64,000 nt of DNA, from NCBI GenBank assembly GCA_018806985.1, contig JADANN010000096.1, positions 67,001 through 131,000 of the forward strand. The letters are read 5' to 3'. Numbering within the stretch: the stretch's first letter is position 1; every line of letters begins with the position of its first letter. The stretch is from Angiostrongylus vasorum (Eukaryota > Nematoda > Chromadorea > Rhabditida > Metastrongylidae). A program made the position numbers and the translations under genes. The notes beneath the pieces were generated by a model that saw nothing but the letters and a program-made list of their open reading frames with translations, made no database searches and was not told the DNA's origin. This document shows, one piece after another, positions 23,731-37,813 of the stretch.

Positions 23731-24061
23731 CTCGTTTACCCTTCCACCAGTCTTCCGCTCTTGTCGTTTTAAAGTTCACTTTGTTATTTTCTATATTGGT
23801 ACGTGTATAAATCATTTGATGAATTCCAGACTTTTCTTCTTCGGTGACTCATCGGGTAGGGCATCCTGGTTATCATAATTATCTGTTTATTTATTACAAT
23901 CTATTAAGCTACGGATGTAGCTGTTTATGTTATCAACTGTACTTTCTCCATTGTATTTTTGTATTCGCCAGTTGTACTTTTTTGTTAAAAAAACTGTCAG
24001 CTGTCTCATCGTAGCAAAAGCCAACCAGGAAGAACTTTATTTTGCTTAAGGATTTCTTTTG

Positions 24062-24078
24062 GTAAATCGTTCTCACAG
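24062..24078 (+). promoter_or_regulatory. Candidate trans-splice (spliced leader) acceptor before VWA8
   Basis: A pyrimidine-rich stretch ending in TTCTCACAG is followed 11 bases later by the VWA8 ATG at 24090. No upstream exon is needed to start the protein, so this acceptor is best explained as a spliced-leader addition site. That fits a nematode gene and the short distance to the MFF stop at 23730. A U-rich stretch lies at about 23940-24000, where intercistronic U-rich elements are found in nematode operons. The site itself is seen; its use is inferred. Confidence 0.45.
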
Positions 24079-24089
24079 TATGGCTTAGG

Positions 24090-27000
24090 ATGGTCAGCAC
24101 ACGTATTCTCTCAAGTCTTTCCAGGCGCTTTATGTCAGGTTAGAAGCAGTACTTATTCGCGTTAATGGGACGTCATTGGGTTTATCTCTTTGTCGACCAG
24201 TAAGATGAAAGTGATCGATGGTAATTTTTAGTGTCTGCGAAAGCTAAAAGTGTCGTCAGCATTGGTTCTGTTCGTCTCACAGTGAGTAATCCTGTCCGTC
24301 AAGAATTGACTCCTGCTCGATTTGGTGGTAATTTTGTGGAGTCCATGGATTCTCTACTTTATTTGTGATATTTCCGTTTTTCTATGTACTCTTCACTTTT
24401 TAGAATCCGGAGTTCGACCACCTGTGGAAATCGTTTCTCATTTGAAATGGTTGTTACAAAAGGAGATTTTGGGTCAGGACGTATTTTTGATTGGGGTTCC
24501 TGGTGCACTGCGATCAGAATTAGTTTTTCGCTATCTGGTTCGTGTCTGTATGTACATATATGGTCTTTTCTTGGTTTTTCGTTTATTATTTTAACTAAGA
24601 TGAGTAGTTGGCATGTGCTTTCAAAGTTCTGGCTCTCAGGAGTTATGCAATCGGGAGTACGAGTACCTTGCCGTGACGCGAGATACAACTGAAGCCGACA
24701 TCAAACAACGGCGGGAGATTCGTTCTGGCACTGCTTTTTACACTGACCTTGTGTGTAGTCTCTTTCTGTTTTTTTCCACTTTTTTTCTTGTTGAGCATTA
24801 TCTTGGCCAGATGTTAAGTGTGCTGTTCGAGCAGCTTTAAACGGACGTGTGCTTGTGATCGACGGTGTTGAAAAAGCTGAGCGAAATGTTTTGCCAATAC
24901 TTAACAATCTGCTGGAGAACAGGTCTGTGTTTATGTCATAAGGATGGGCTTAATTTTGCGTAATTAAATAAAACGCGGCTAGGTTTTGATGTGATTTTGC
25001 AGAGAAATGCAGCTCGATGATGGACGTTTCCTGATGAGACCTGAGAAATATGATAAGCTTATCAAGGTGGCACTCTACCACTAGAGTCCCCTATCTTTTT
25101 ATTTTTCTGGCCATCATCACTTATGTTTAGGACTACACTATAGAAGAACTTAGGGACATGGGGATCGAAAGAGTGTCGGAACGCTTTCATATCATTGCTC
25201 TAGGCCTTCCTGTACCTCGATTTCATGGAAATGCGCTTGATCCTCCGCTTCGATCCAGATTTCAGTGCCGCTACATCCCTGAATCCTCCTTTGAGGTATG
25301 TCTCAGGTTCCCTTCCTTCTATTGATTTTCGTATTTTGCATTCTGTGTCGTTAGTGGATCCTTTTGTTCACCATGGATAAAATTTAGAGTACTCGTCGGA
25401 TATGTGGTGATGTAGCACCCAATGTGTCATCAAACTCGATCAACGACTTGCTGTCACTGATGTATGCCATAAATTCGCAGCCTGATTTGGGTCTTAGTCT
25501 TGTTCCCATAGAAAAAGCCGAGAGCATAATGCGGATATGGGTGCGCTTCTTCTTATTTTTATGGAATGCTCATTACCTTTATATTTCATACATACTTTGC
25601 TTTAAAAGACATTTACACGACGAATTGCTCGTTTCGGGTAGGCCAGCATTACTGAGACTTCTTCATTTTGCAGGTTGTTGTTTCAATTCCTTTCTGAAAC
25701 GAGCTCTTCCACAAGTTTTCTGTCCTTTTATAGGCTCGTTTTGTTGTTCAGAACCTTAATCCGTCATATTCAACTTTGGACATATTCAACATGATTTACC
25801 CGTACAGAAGTATGTTCAAAGATCACTACGTAAAGATCACAGAAGACTTCATAAAGAAGTTCATCTCCCAGGTTGGTAGATATGCAGAATATTTTGTTTC
25901 TTTAGTTACTTCTACAGTAGGAATACAGGAAATTGGTTGGATTGCTATCAGATTTTAGAAGGACATTTCTTGGAAATCCAATATGTCGATATCTCGCGTT
26001 CGTTCATTAGGAGAAAACACAAAAAAAGTAGAAATATCTATCGAACATTCAGGGCAACTGCAAGCTTTTACGGTGAGGTTTCTTTTTGTCATATAAAGGT
26101 TCGGAATTCGACTTAATAGTTCACTTTTTGTGCGGACATCTTTGATTTCCAGTATAATTAAGGCTTTCAGACGGATGTAAATGGAAATTTTTCTACGGAA
26201 GAACGTGGTTTTATTTCCACATCACAGCATGAGGCTCTGCTTGCTGACCTTGCTGTTGCTCATTCACAAGGCGACTTTGCTTTACTTGGTACCAAAGGAG
26301 CAGGAAAAACAAAAGTGATTTCCGAACTTGCGGCCCGATTAGGATTCACGACTGAGACGATGGTATTGTATCAGGTGAACCAAATGCCAAGACATACTAA
26401 ATGTAGGGTCTGGTTTCACGTGAAAACTTATTAACGATTAGAGCCCATTTTTTAACCAGAAGCTGTACTTTATGAGTTTGTTTATATGAAGGACATGAAT
26501 GCACGTGAACTCCTTCAACGCCGTCGGATGCTGGATAACGGTGACACCTTGTGGGAAGACAGTCAATTAGTTGCAGCTGCTAAACGAGGAGATGTTTGTG
26601 TTCTCGACGGAGCAGAGAGGGTACTTTTCTTTCTGTTCTATCTAACTCACTTATGTCTTTATCCTTGTTTATTCTTTTTTATACTGTAGATAAAAGAAAT
26701 ATATTTTATGGACAATATCGAGGACAGATGCTGGAATAGCTCTTTATACTTTAGCTTCACTGGAGCGCACTTGAGTCACTCGCCTCTCTCTGTCATCATC
26801 GTTTATTATTTCTACCTGACGGTAGTCGTCTAGTGGGAGCAGAAGAGTTCGATAATATTCGGAAGAAGACTGGAAATGATGAAGCACACTTGAACGCAAA
26901 GTACTATTGAGGAGGCCCGTAGGGTTGTTGTGTTATTGTACTTTCATAGATTTGTTTAAGTATTTCAGGGGAATATTCCGAATACCAAAATCGTTTCGAT

Positions 27001-30000
27001 TAGTTTTAAATGGCGATTCTGTTCCAACTGAGCAACCATGGTTAAACGAAACTGTCGTCGGTCTTATGCCTTTCCTTACGCTACAAAAGCTCAGCACTGA
27101 AGACCAGTGTACCATACTAGAAGGGTGTGTTCATTCCATAATTAGAGCATAACTAAGGAGCTTTTTGAAGGAGTGTTCAGTAACGCACGGATGTACGGAA
27201 AACTCTATCGGTTTTTTCGTTTCAGCTTGGTGCCTGAGGCTAGTGATACTGCTCGAAAACTGGTAGAATTCGTGGAGAAGTTGCGATCTTCTGGCGATGC
27301 TGCGGTCAGTTTCTTCTAATAATCATGAACAAAACTGATTACCATATTTCCAAGTCAGTGGTGGGATGTAAGAGAGGTGTGCATCTTTTTTGCTAATATA
27401 GTTGTAGAGTTAGCTAAAATATCCTGTATATACTTGTATTTTTTCCGTGGACGGGTATCATTCATATGTATTTGTTCTCTTTCATATGTTCTGTTCTTCT
27501 GGAAACGTCATGCACATAGGTCTGAATTTTTTTACATGGCTACAGCAGAAAAAAGTTAGCTTTGGAGGTAACGTCGATTACAAATATAACTTTTTCTCGT
27601 GGTTGAGGAAGTACGTTTTTCTTCAATGAAATACAGGCGCGTAGGGGTTTTTTTCCTTTCTTTGAGATCGTTTGACTTCTTGAAAAGCTTTTCGAATTCG
27701 TCTTTCGTCTATGTTAGCTTCTACGCTTATCTGATAGCATAATTAGCTCCTTGATGTTTCGCTTTATACATTTTTTAAAAACGCCCTTTGGAAGCTTGTG
27801 CTACGAAATACATCTCACTGTTAAGTGTGCTGCATGATCCTCAGAGGGATCTTGCGTACTTCTTTCTCTGATAAGAATCTCTCGCTTTCGGTTTGTGGTT
27901 GAGGTCAATAGGTGTTCGAAGGAGAAAGTAGTCGAACTGGGTACAAAACGGTTGTTCTGAACTCTGTGTTGAGCGCGCTGTTGTAAGATTATCCGCACAG
28001 TTTACGAACTAATGCGTGGAAGACTGAGAGTTTTCCTGCTCTGAATTCAGATTTTTTTAGTAGTTCCTGGTGTTTGCACGCTATCAGCTGCATATTTCGC
28101 CTTGAAACTGAACCTGCTACATCGTCAAATTTTGTATTAGCTCACACCTTTATGCAAAAATGATCCGAGAGTTCCGTGTTGTAGATGATGAACGGACTTC
28201 ATGCCATATTGTAGGCGTTGTATTCGTCCATAATCTTCGAGGTATCCTGACATTGTTTGGTAACATTTTGTTGGTTCCCATATATTTGACGTAAGAGACA
28301 ACAGGAGACCAGCGAGACTGTGTCATTGTTCAAGAAGGGTGGTCTCCACGATATGTCGTGTCGCTTTTTTCCAATCTTCTTGCTGTCTCTCATCTGCAAA
28401 CTTTTCGCTCGAGTCATCCTAAAGAGGACTCACAGCACACTGGACGAAGGACAGCCATTTGAGCAAGCAGGGTTTCAAAAAGTCTCACTACCAAGGGATT
28501 GCTTTGTCTCACTTTCCTTGGTTTAATGAAAGCTTTTTCACACAACTGAGCTATAAGCAGTCATGGAATCCCTGGACAGCCAGGATGTCTGTACTCAGTA
28601 TATAAAGATTCTTTATGAGTTATTCAAAAATTTCACAAGCAAGATGTCACCATTCTATAACGGCATCGTTGTCGACGTCAAAAGAAGGGTTAGGCAAGAG
28701 AGTACCATCTTGCCAAATTTGTAAACTACCACCCTTGAAAAGGTAATACTGGGATGGGACAACATGGGAGTGAAAATCGATCATCGGCAATTACACCATC
28801 TTCGCTTTACTGATAACATCGTTCTTGTAACACCAAGTATGAGCCAGGCAGAGCAGATGCCAGCCGACTTTGATAACGCTCATGGAAAGATTGGTCTTCG
28901 ACTATGCCCCCATTCACGCTGATTGGGATCGATTATCTTCGAATGCTCCACGTAAGCATTGCTAGGTCGGGAAATTAGCATGATAGGGCACCAGCTCCAG
29001 AGTTCAGCAGGACGAAACGAGCGGCTTGAGCAGCTTACAAGAACATCGAGGATATAGTGAAGAGAACAAAGAACACCCAGGTCCGTGCCTACCTTTTCGA
29101 CTCCACGATTCCTCCTGCCTTAACCTTCAGTCAGCGTTGTTGGAGGTGCAGTTGAAAGGACGACATCATGAGTATCCCGTGTCACACAAGTGAGGGAAAG
29201 ATTCGAACCTCCGACCTACATCAGCGATCAAAAATTACAGACGGCGTTCTCTACATTAAACGGTCGAAGATAAGGTGGGCCGGACACGTGCGTATAAACG
29301 TCAACCGATGGACAAGGGCTATTAGTGGCCAGATTCCTTGGAACCATGCCAGCAAGTTAACTGGTCGGATGGCCAGACTTCTTTACAAGAACGCTAGACG
29401 AAAGATATGGTGCTCAAGGGGTCCCTAGAGCAAGCAGAACCCACTAGACTACTCTTCCTCGCGGCAAGACGAAATGTGAAGATTTACTGGATCTCACTGG
29501 AGTCACTCGACGGTCATCGGAACGACAGATGGTACAGAGGAATAGACAACAAGGCTGAGGGTGTGCTGGCAGTTTTATTTGCCAGGTGTGCTTGTTAAGT
29601 TTCACGAGGGTTCTGCCATATTTGACGCAGAACATTTCTGGACGAGTTTTACAGTCGTTGTCCATTTCTGCACAATTCAGAGTAAAGGCGGTTCAGTCTT
29701 AGCTGAATTTGAGCTTTCCTAGATATATCTTGTTTTGCATGCGTGAGCTATCTAACGTCAGTCATCCATGTCGTTGACTTGACATCCCGAGGAATCCAGT
29801 CACTAGCGGCTCTTGTCCATCGGTTGTCGTTCATACACATTGCATGTCCGGCCCACCTTATCTTCTACAGTTTCGCGTATACAGAACGACATCTTTGATT
29901 TTTGGTCGTTTATTCAGGTCGGGGCTTCGAGTCTTTTCCCCACTTGTGTGACACGAGATACTCATACCATCATCCTTTCAACTGCGCGTCCAATAACGCT

Positions 30001-33000
30001 GAGTGAGCTTTCGTCCTGCTTACGGAGAGAACAGGTTTCTGACGCATGCGTTAAGGCAGGAAGAATCGTGGAGTGGAAAAGGTGGGCACAGACCTGGGTG
30101 TTCTTTCTTCTCTTCACTATATCCTCGATGTTCTTGCAAGCTGCCCAAACCGCTCGTTTCCTTCTGCTCAGCTCTGGAGCTATGTCGTACATCATGTTGA
30201 TTTCGCGACCTAGATATACGTAACTGGAGCATTCCGGCATATTCATCCCGTTCAGCGTGAATGGGGGCATACGAAACCAATCCGTTCCTCATGAACATCG
30301 TTTATGTGAGATTTAGTCGTAGACCGATCTTCTCACAGGTTTTATAGAAGTCGGCAAACATTCGTTCCGTCTGGCTAGTGTTTCGTGTTATAAGAACAAT
30401 GTTGTCAGCAAAGCCAAGTTGATATAATTGGTGGCCATCGTTTTTCACTCCCATGTACTGAAATTCCAGTGTTCGCGTGACATTCTCGAGTGAGGCGGTA
30501 AATAATTTTGGTGTGATGGTGTCACCTTGCCTAACCTCTTTTATGACGTCGATGTTATTCTCGAGGGAGGCGGTAAATAATTTTTGGCGAGATGGTGTCA
30601 CCTTGCCTAACCTCTCTTTTGACGTCGATGTTAATGTCGTTGTGAAATATTGATATGTTGGTTGAGAAATTTTTATACAGCTCTCGAAGAATCTTGAAGA
30701 GTCCTTGTGTACTGACTAGGGACTCTCGCACTATCCAGAGCTTCCGTGACTGCTTCTATCTCAGTTGTGTCAGAAGCTTTTCTTAGGTCGATGAAAGTGA
30801 GGCAGAGTGGTCTTTTGTAGTCTTCCGATACTTTAATGAGTCTTGTTGTGGTAAGGATGTGGTCAATCGTACTGAATCCTTTTTTGAAACCGTACTTGCT
30901 TGCATAGCTGTCCTTCGTCCAATGTTCTGGCAATCTCGTTTAGAATGGCTCAAGTGGAAAGCTAGTGGACCACAGACGGCAATGGGATTGGGCAGTAGTT
31001 GGAATTATCGTGGAGGTTACCCTTCTTGAACATGGTATTGCTGGTCTTCTGCCGAGTAGGTACCTTTCATTCTGACAGGTAACTTGTGAAGAGCTGAGCT
31101 AGTGTGTTTATGAGGACTGGCGGAAGGTTCTTTAGGTGTTCAGATCTTATCCTATCCGAACCTGGCGGTGTTCGATTTTTTTACGGACGAAATAGCATGT
31201 CGGATTTCGGAAGGAGGGACCGGTGTTACGACATATCCATACTTGTTCGTTTCATATGAGGGAAGAAGGACGTGGCTATTGAAGAGATCTAAGAATTAAT
31301 CGTGAATGATTTTCTCCATTGCTTTCTGAACGCTGTAACTGTTCCGTCTTGGCTTCAAAGTGCAACCATCTTGGTTTTGCTATTGGTGAAGCTTCGGCTG
31401 AGTTTTCGAATCCTTTTCCCAGCCTCTGCAGCTCTGACCATAATTGCTGCTCTTCTCTCAAAGATTTTCTTTTATCGCCTGTCTGCATTGTTTAGTTCGG
31501 ACGTGAGTTTGTCGTTGCCTGTAGCTCGTGCAATTCGACTTTGATGTATCAGCTTGAATGCTTCTCATGGAGACTTCCGGATTATGGGATTTGAAAGCGC
31601 GGATGTAAAGATGCTGAATCTGCCGATGGAGTAGTCGATGCTTTTAGTAATGGCCTCTTCTTAGGAGCCGAGCAGTGATCTAAAGAAATTTCGGTGTATA
31701 ATGATTTTAGGATTTGGCTCTTTGATCTTTTCGGCTTTCTCTCTTTTGCGCGAGAAGTCAATCCACGTACGGAAGAAGCAATGTTTTGGCCCAGCGTAGA
31801 ATTTTTTGAACAACAACGACATCAATTAGGAAAAGACTTCCATTAATTATGATGCGGTCTACTTCGTTATGATACTCTCCAATGGGAGATTCCTGTTTGC
31901 AGGTTTGATAGCAGTGTTTCTGGAACTGTGAGTTACCATCGAATGGTCGTCATGATAAACTCAGACAGCCGCTCGTCCTGTTCTTGCCGTTCTAATCCGT
32001 GGTCCCAAGGTGACATTCCTCAGACGTTCTTCTTGGTTCAGCCATAGCGTTGAAATTGCCAGTGGTGACCTTGAGGAGCTTCTGTCTTCTCTCTAGAGCT
32101 TCTCGAAATCCGTATAGAACGCTTCGACCTCCTCTTCGTCATAGATTGATGTCGATGCGTAAACGGCAAAGATTGTCAAGGCCGGTATTGATCCACATCT
32201 CTTCAATCGTAAACGACCATTCGGGTTTTTAGTTGTTTAAATGAATCAATGTTCGTGGACAACCTCGTGCTGTTGACGAGAACGCCGATGCCGCCAAATC
32301 TACTGCCACATGTTCCGAGGAACAGTCCTTCCACGGTGTCATAACGGTGTTGAATGGGTGGCATCGTCTCGTCCCGGTCAGGCCGATGACGTCGTACCTC
32401 ATCCTTCTTGCTTGCATGTTCAACTTCTATTGAGGACTCAGATGCAGGTGTGCGTGCACTGTAGGTACAGATCGTCACCTTAGTAATTTTCGATTTAGTC
32501 AACTTAGAGTGGTCCTGAGATTTTATGGGCCTCTCCGTACTCGTCCTACTCAACGCTGCCGATTAGAGGCTCTTTCGAGGTCAGGGGAATGAGGCTCATG
32601 TCTCTTACTGCTTTTCTCATTTTGATGCCCACGTGTAGCTTGCTGAGCTCTGAACGTGAGGGCTGCGTATGCCCACGGGTAACTTGCCAGTCTCTCCCAG
32701 AGTGGACATGGGGGCCCTATTTGTTGGAGGCGACTCCTGGCCGCCTTCCATATGTTTCCCTGTCACTTGATTTCAAGCTTTTGACCGAAAGACTAGTGGA
32801 ATGCCCTCGTAAGTATAGAAAGTATGTACCAAATCGGCATAGCACGAGCAGGGAGTTCATCCCCTGGATCCACTTCTTCTCCGGGAAGCAAAGGCCGCTT
32901 TTGATCCGCGATTAACTTCCTCTCCAATACCTGAGGGTGCGCCACGTTGCCTCGCCACTAACCGACGAGGGATCGCTATATGAAAGAGATCTGTGATTAA

Positions 33001-34790
33001 CTCTGATAGGAACAATGAATGTCTAATTTTTTTTCATTTATAAACTAAGATGAGGTTAGTATATAACGTTATTTGGCTCACTTTTTCGGTGCTTTTGCCT
33101 TCTGTAGAGCCGAGATGGTTCGAGTCAATTATCCACAGTGAATGGTGTTTCTTAAATGTTTGGTTGCAAACCATTGACGAAAGGTGTGAGTAGAGTGTCA
33201 TCTTGTTGATCGTTTTTCGTCTCTTAGGGACTTTGAGTGGATCAAAGGCTAGTCGCATCAGTGGCATTGGGGTTCTTATTTCCATCGAATTTTCATTGCA
33301 CATTATAAATTTCCAAAGTAGAAATGAAAAAATCTCTTCAGCTTCGCGGTGTTGCTCATTCGCTTTCTATGCGAAAACTCATCCACATAGCTAAACGGGA
33401 TTGCCTACATAGAGGTGAACTTCGAGGGCTTATTGAAAAAGCAGCACTTGCAAGGTAAATTTTCCAATCTTGTCATTTGGGCATACTTGTCTTCCTTGTT
33501 CTTTGTACTTTAATTTCAGATTTCTTCCCTCCGTTACACGCTTAGCTTTCTATACTGAACTTGACAATGCTGGTTTTATGAAGGATTCTTCAAGTTGCGC
33601 AGGTTTGTCTGCGTGACTTTCACTGAAACGAGAGGTGTTCTTTCATAGGTTATTCGTTCTTTCTTTACAGAATTTGTCGATGACATAGAGTATCTTATGA
33701 ATCGCAATCCTCCTGAAAACCAAAATGAGACGATGGTCCCGGACGTATTATTTTATGAAAACGATCAGGTACTGTTTGCATCTTGTGTCTTCCGCACTAC
33801 ACGTGTTTTTCTTTGATTTGACAGTCTGTCGTGATTGTGTTATTTTGATCCGGTTCCAGTGATGTGATGCACAGTCCTGGATTTGATCGCCCTGTTACCA
33901 ATAGTTTCACGAAATGCGCATGAGTGCCAAGAGTCCGGCGTCATGAGTTTGATTTATTGCTGGTTGGGCAGTTTGTTATTCTCAGCATTTTCGAAGTAGA
34001 CCTGCTATAGCTTTGTCAGCTACTTATTAAAAACATTCACTTATCTTCCGGGTAGAAGTTTTGAATCGGGAGCAGTTCCAGTAGTTAGTCTAACGTTTCG
34101 GACGAAATGCATTATGCAGAACAGACTTGAAAGTCTGGGAATAAAGAATCCACTGACCGATGGTGGACGAAGTGATAAAACCTAATTCCTCATGTCTTGA
34201 GCATGTAAGGTTGCCACTGCAGTGAAGACCCCATTTATCCTTGTGGCTGACTGGCTTGTTGGAGGACCCAAATAGAGTCGTGTTTTTCATATTACGGCCT
34301 CATTTTCGCTGTTTTTTTTGTATAGGCTCCCATGGCTACCTCGTCGGCTTTCATAGGGGGCTATGTATGCTTTGCGCGAGTTTGCTAGTTTCTGTAGGAG
34401 TGGACATGAGACATATTCGTCGTGGGTGAAAAACTTATTTCACCCATGTTTAATTCCATCATTTGATACCTTTGAACAAGTTTATGTACAGTGTATAATC
34501 CAAATACATGATTGCACACTCACACTCGTGTGCATAAGCAAGAAGCATATCACTGAATCCATTTAAATCTCAAGTGAAATACATGGTCACATCTGATCAG
34601 TATTTAAAATTCATGCATCATTTATCGAATCACTTCACAATGTCACTGCCACTCGGCTCTTATTCGAGTTAATTATTTAATTCAATACGACCGCTGGTTC
34701 CACAGTCATAGTGATACCGTTCAATACGCACAACGTCCTGGTCCAACCCCTCCCTCTCTCTCTCTCTCTCCCTCTCTCTCTCTCCCTCTC

Positions 34791-34838
<48 letters not shown>

Positions 34839-37765
34839 GGCCAGCCAAGATCCTGTCCCTCAGGAGTACTTTGAGAAATTAGTAGCACACTCGTTTGTGA
34901 TCAAATTGCTCTCTCCAGTGTGCAAAGGCTGACGGCTGCTTCTATGAAGATCTGGGAACGCTTAGCTTGGCCCCTTCAGGATTTCAGGGAGAATCGACTC
35001 GATCAATATTGAACGATATTCATGAAGATCATAATCATATGCAACAACTGAACCAACGGGAAGAAATCGGAAGACCTCCATGGAATATGGATGCGACGAA
35101 ACGAATCGAATGCAGGAAATGCTGTGATCCATATAGAATGTGATGTTGGATCATATAAAAAATGAAAAAAATTTATTTGCCTAGCATTGATATCGATGAC
35201 AATCGCCCTAGTGAAAAGTGTTGAATTTCATTTTCAGCATATCAGTATCATTCGGGATATGGCACGTGATATGAGGTTGGGAGCTCATCTATTGTTAATA
35301 GGAAATCAAGGTGTGGGAAAGAATAAAATTGCGGATCGTTTCCTTCATCTTATTCAGAGGCCTCGCCAGTATATGCAGTTGCATAGGTTAGAGTAACCAC
35401 TTATTCTAACATATTTTGTAAGAATATTATGTGACTAATTTTTGTTGAAGTTTGCAAACGATTACCGTCTTTTCTGTTACAAGTGATTTATGTTGTTCTC
35501 CAGAGATACAACGGTGGAATCTATTACAATGCAGACAAGTGTTGAAAATGGAGTTCTGCGATACGAGGACTCTGCTCTAGTACGGGCCGCTCGAGCAGGA
35601 CATGTTCTAGTCATCGACGAAGCTGATAAAGCACCTCTTCACGTAATCGCTGTTCTGAAAAAGTCTTCTAGATTCAGGTTTGTTATTAAATCGAGTATAA
35701 TAAAAGATAAACATAAAGCTCTCGCCGTTGATCAATCTCAGAGGGGTGCAGCATGCATTCGATTTCATTAAACATCGTTGGGGTGATTAAATGCATATTT
35801 GGCCCTTACAATGACTCGTGGTGGCCTACCGGTGTATCGAGCCACCGCTATGCTCCCAGACAAGCCTGGTACCAATTTGCCGACCGTTGAGCAATGGAGG
35901 GTTAGTGGGCCTGGTGCACGGGGATCGATCCCATTGCAGAGAGTGAAAACATGTGCTGAAATGTTCTACACCCGTTCAGTCTGAAAAAAACTAGTGCTAC
36001 AACAGCAATATAGTGGAACTTGCGAGCGCATAATCCTAAGAAATGAAGCCGCTTTTCATTTCATTCCAATTATGGTTTTTTATGAATATTTTTTTCATCC
36101 AATTGTTTACTTATTTTGCCTCCTACGATGATTTCAGGAACACTTTTACTGGGCGATGGCAGAAGAATTCAACCAGCTTCAGCCCCGGTATGCGAGCGCA
36201 GCATACCACTACATCCTGAATTTCGAATCATTATGCTAGCGAATAGACCAGGATTACCTTTTTCTAGGTACTTTTTCTGTACACCGTGATTTTTCTTCAT
36301 GTGTTTCATTCTTATATTGCCTGTAATTCAGTGGTCCCGTTTCCTAGGTGTAAATAATGAATTTAAGGGAACGACTTGTTTGGTGTGCTTGGTGATCTCT
36401 TTTCTGTGCATACTGTGGAGAATCCGAATAGAGAGAATGAGCTTGAAATGCTGAAGAAGTACGCTCCTGGTATGTAACCCTCGACATTGATTGTGACTAG
36501 GTATCTTCTAGACCCGTTTTATAGTCAAATGACCAACGATGATGTTCGTATCTAAGTAGGGATTACATAATCGAATTACGAAGTTGGCGACCAATCCAGT
36601 AGTTGAGTTAATAATCACAAATTCTACCATTCAGATGTACCAGATGCTAACCTTCTTAAGCTAATGGCAGCGTTTACGGAATTGCGCGAGATGGCTGATG
36701 AAGGCTTGCTACAATATCCATACTCCACAAGAGAACTCGTGAACGTTGTAAAACACATCAATGTAAGCACATGGTATTATTGTATATGAGTTTGCTAGGC
36801 TTTTCTTGCACGTATTAATCCTGTATCTTACACGAAGTTTTTAGAAGTTCCCTACGGATTCGCTCCTTACGGCAATTAAAAACGTTTTCGACTTTGATAC
36901 GTTTTCTACTGAAGCAATCAATACGGTCCGAGAAGTTTTCCTTAAACATGGAGTTCCTTTTGGTTGAGTGATATTTGCACAAAAATATTTGTCGTTTGTC
37001 TTCTTAGAGAATAGATATTTTCTTCACGTTTAAACCTGCTGTGTCACATTGCTAATCCCGAAAATGGACATGGCTATGTTAAAAAAGCTGCGACCTATTC
37101 TAGGTATTGATCATCCATATGAACGTGTATTTCTCTCGCACCGATTTCTAATCGAACCTCCATCGCGGGTCGGTGATTGGGGAGTTCGCGATGATATTCC
37201 GCCTGTGGATGTCAGAGCAGTTCAAGCAGCTATCACCACTAAGGTACACATTAACAGTGAACTACATGAACAGATTCTTTTCAATTTTTTAGTGCTATGA
37301 AAGAAGATGGGTGCGTGTAACGCAGTAGTTATAACAGTTCTGTAATACGGAAGTGGTCTTTGGTTGGATCCCATATCTTGGTTAACTGAACCTCTCATCT
37401 TCCCTGGCTCAGCATACGAGTGCCGGACTCATCTATAAGTTTAAGAACACTGAGTTGATGTGTCGCTACAGCTCCGGAAATCACCGTCCAGCAAATGTGC
37501 GCCGCTATGGTTTAACGGATTCGAATACAGGACTGTATGCTCAGAGATTGATTGACGTTGAATGCTGTACCCTTTTACACCTTATGAATGTGAGTAGAAT
37601 TGCTGCCATGTAGGTCTTTTCCAATGAGTTTTCTTGTTTAGTTGGAGAATCTGTGTAAAGCGCCAGAGCCGAATTGTAAAGAGATGCCTGCGAAACACAA
37701 AATATTGCAAAACTTGTAAAAAAAACTAGAATGGGCGACTAAAATATACCCCTCGTTTAGTTTCT

Positions 37766-37813
<48 letters not shown>

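Noticed and set aside
24359..24688. A 109-codon minus-strand frame
   Set aside because: It is the antisense of VWA8 exons 3-4, which carry clear family motifs on the plus strand.
24359..25871. AAA1 of VWA8 as an active ATPase site
   Set aside because: The Walker A lysine position is not a lysine (GVPGALRS), as in the human protein.
26740..26830. An apparent frameshift and stop in VWA8 exon 13
   Set aside because: Starting the exon at the TTTATACTTTAG acceptor (26754) gives LHWSALESLASLCHHRLL in phase with both neighbours, so no frameshift is needed.
34711..34932. A Leu-Ser repeat protein
   Set aside because: It is a translation of the (CT)n tract; only the part after the CAG at 34838 looks coding.
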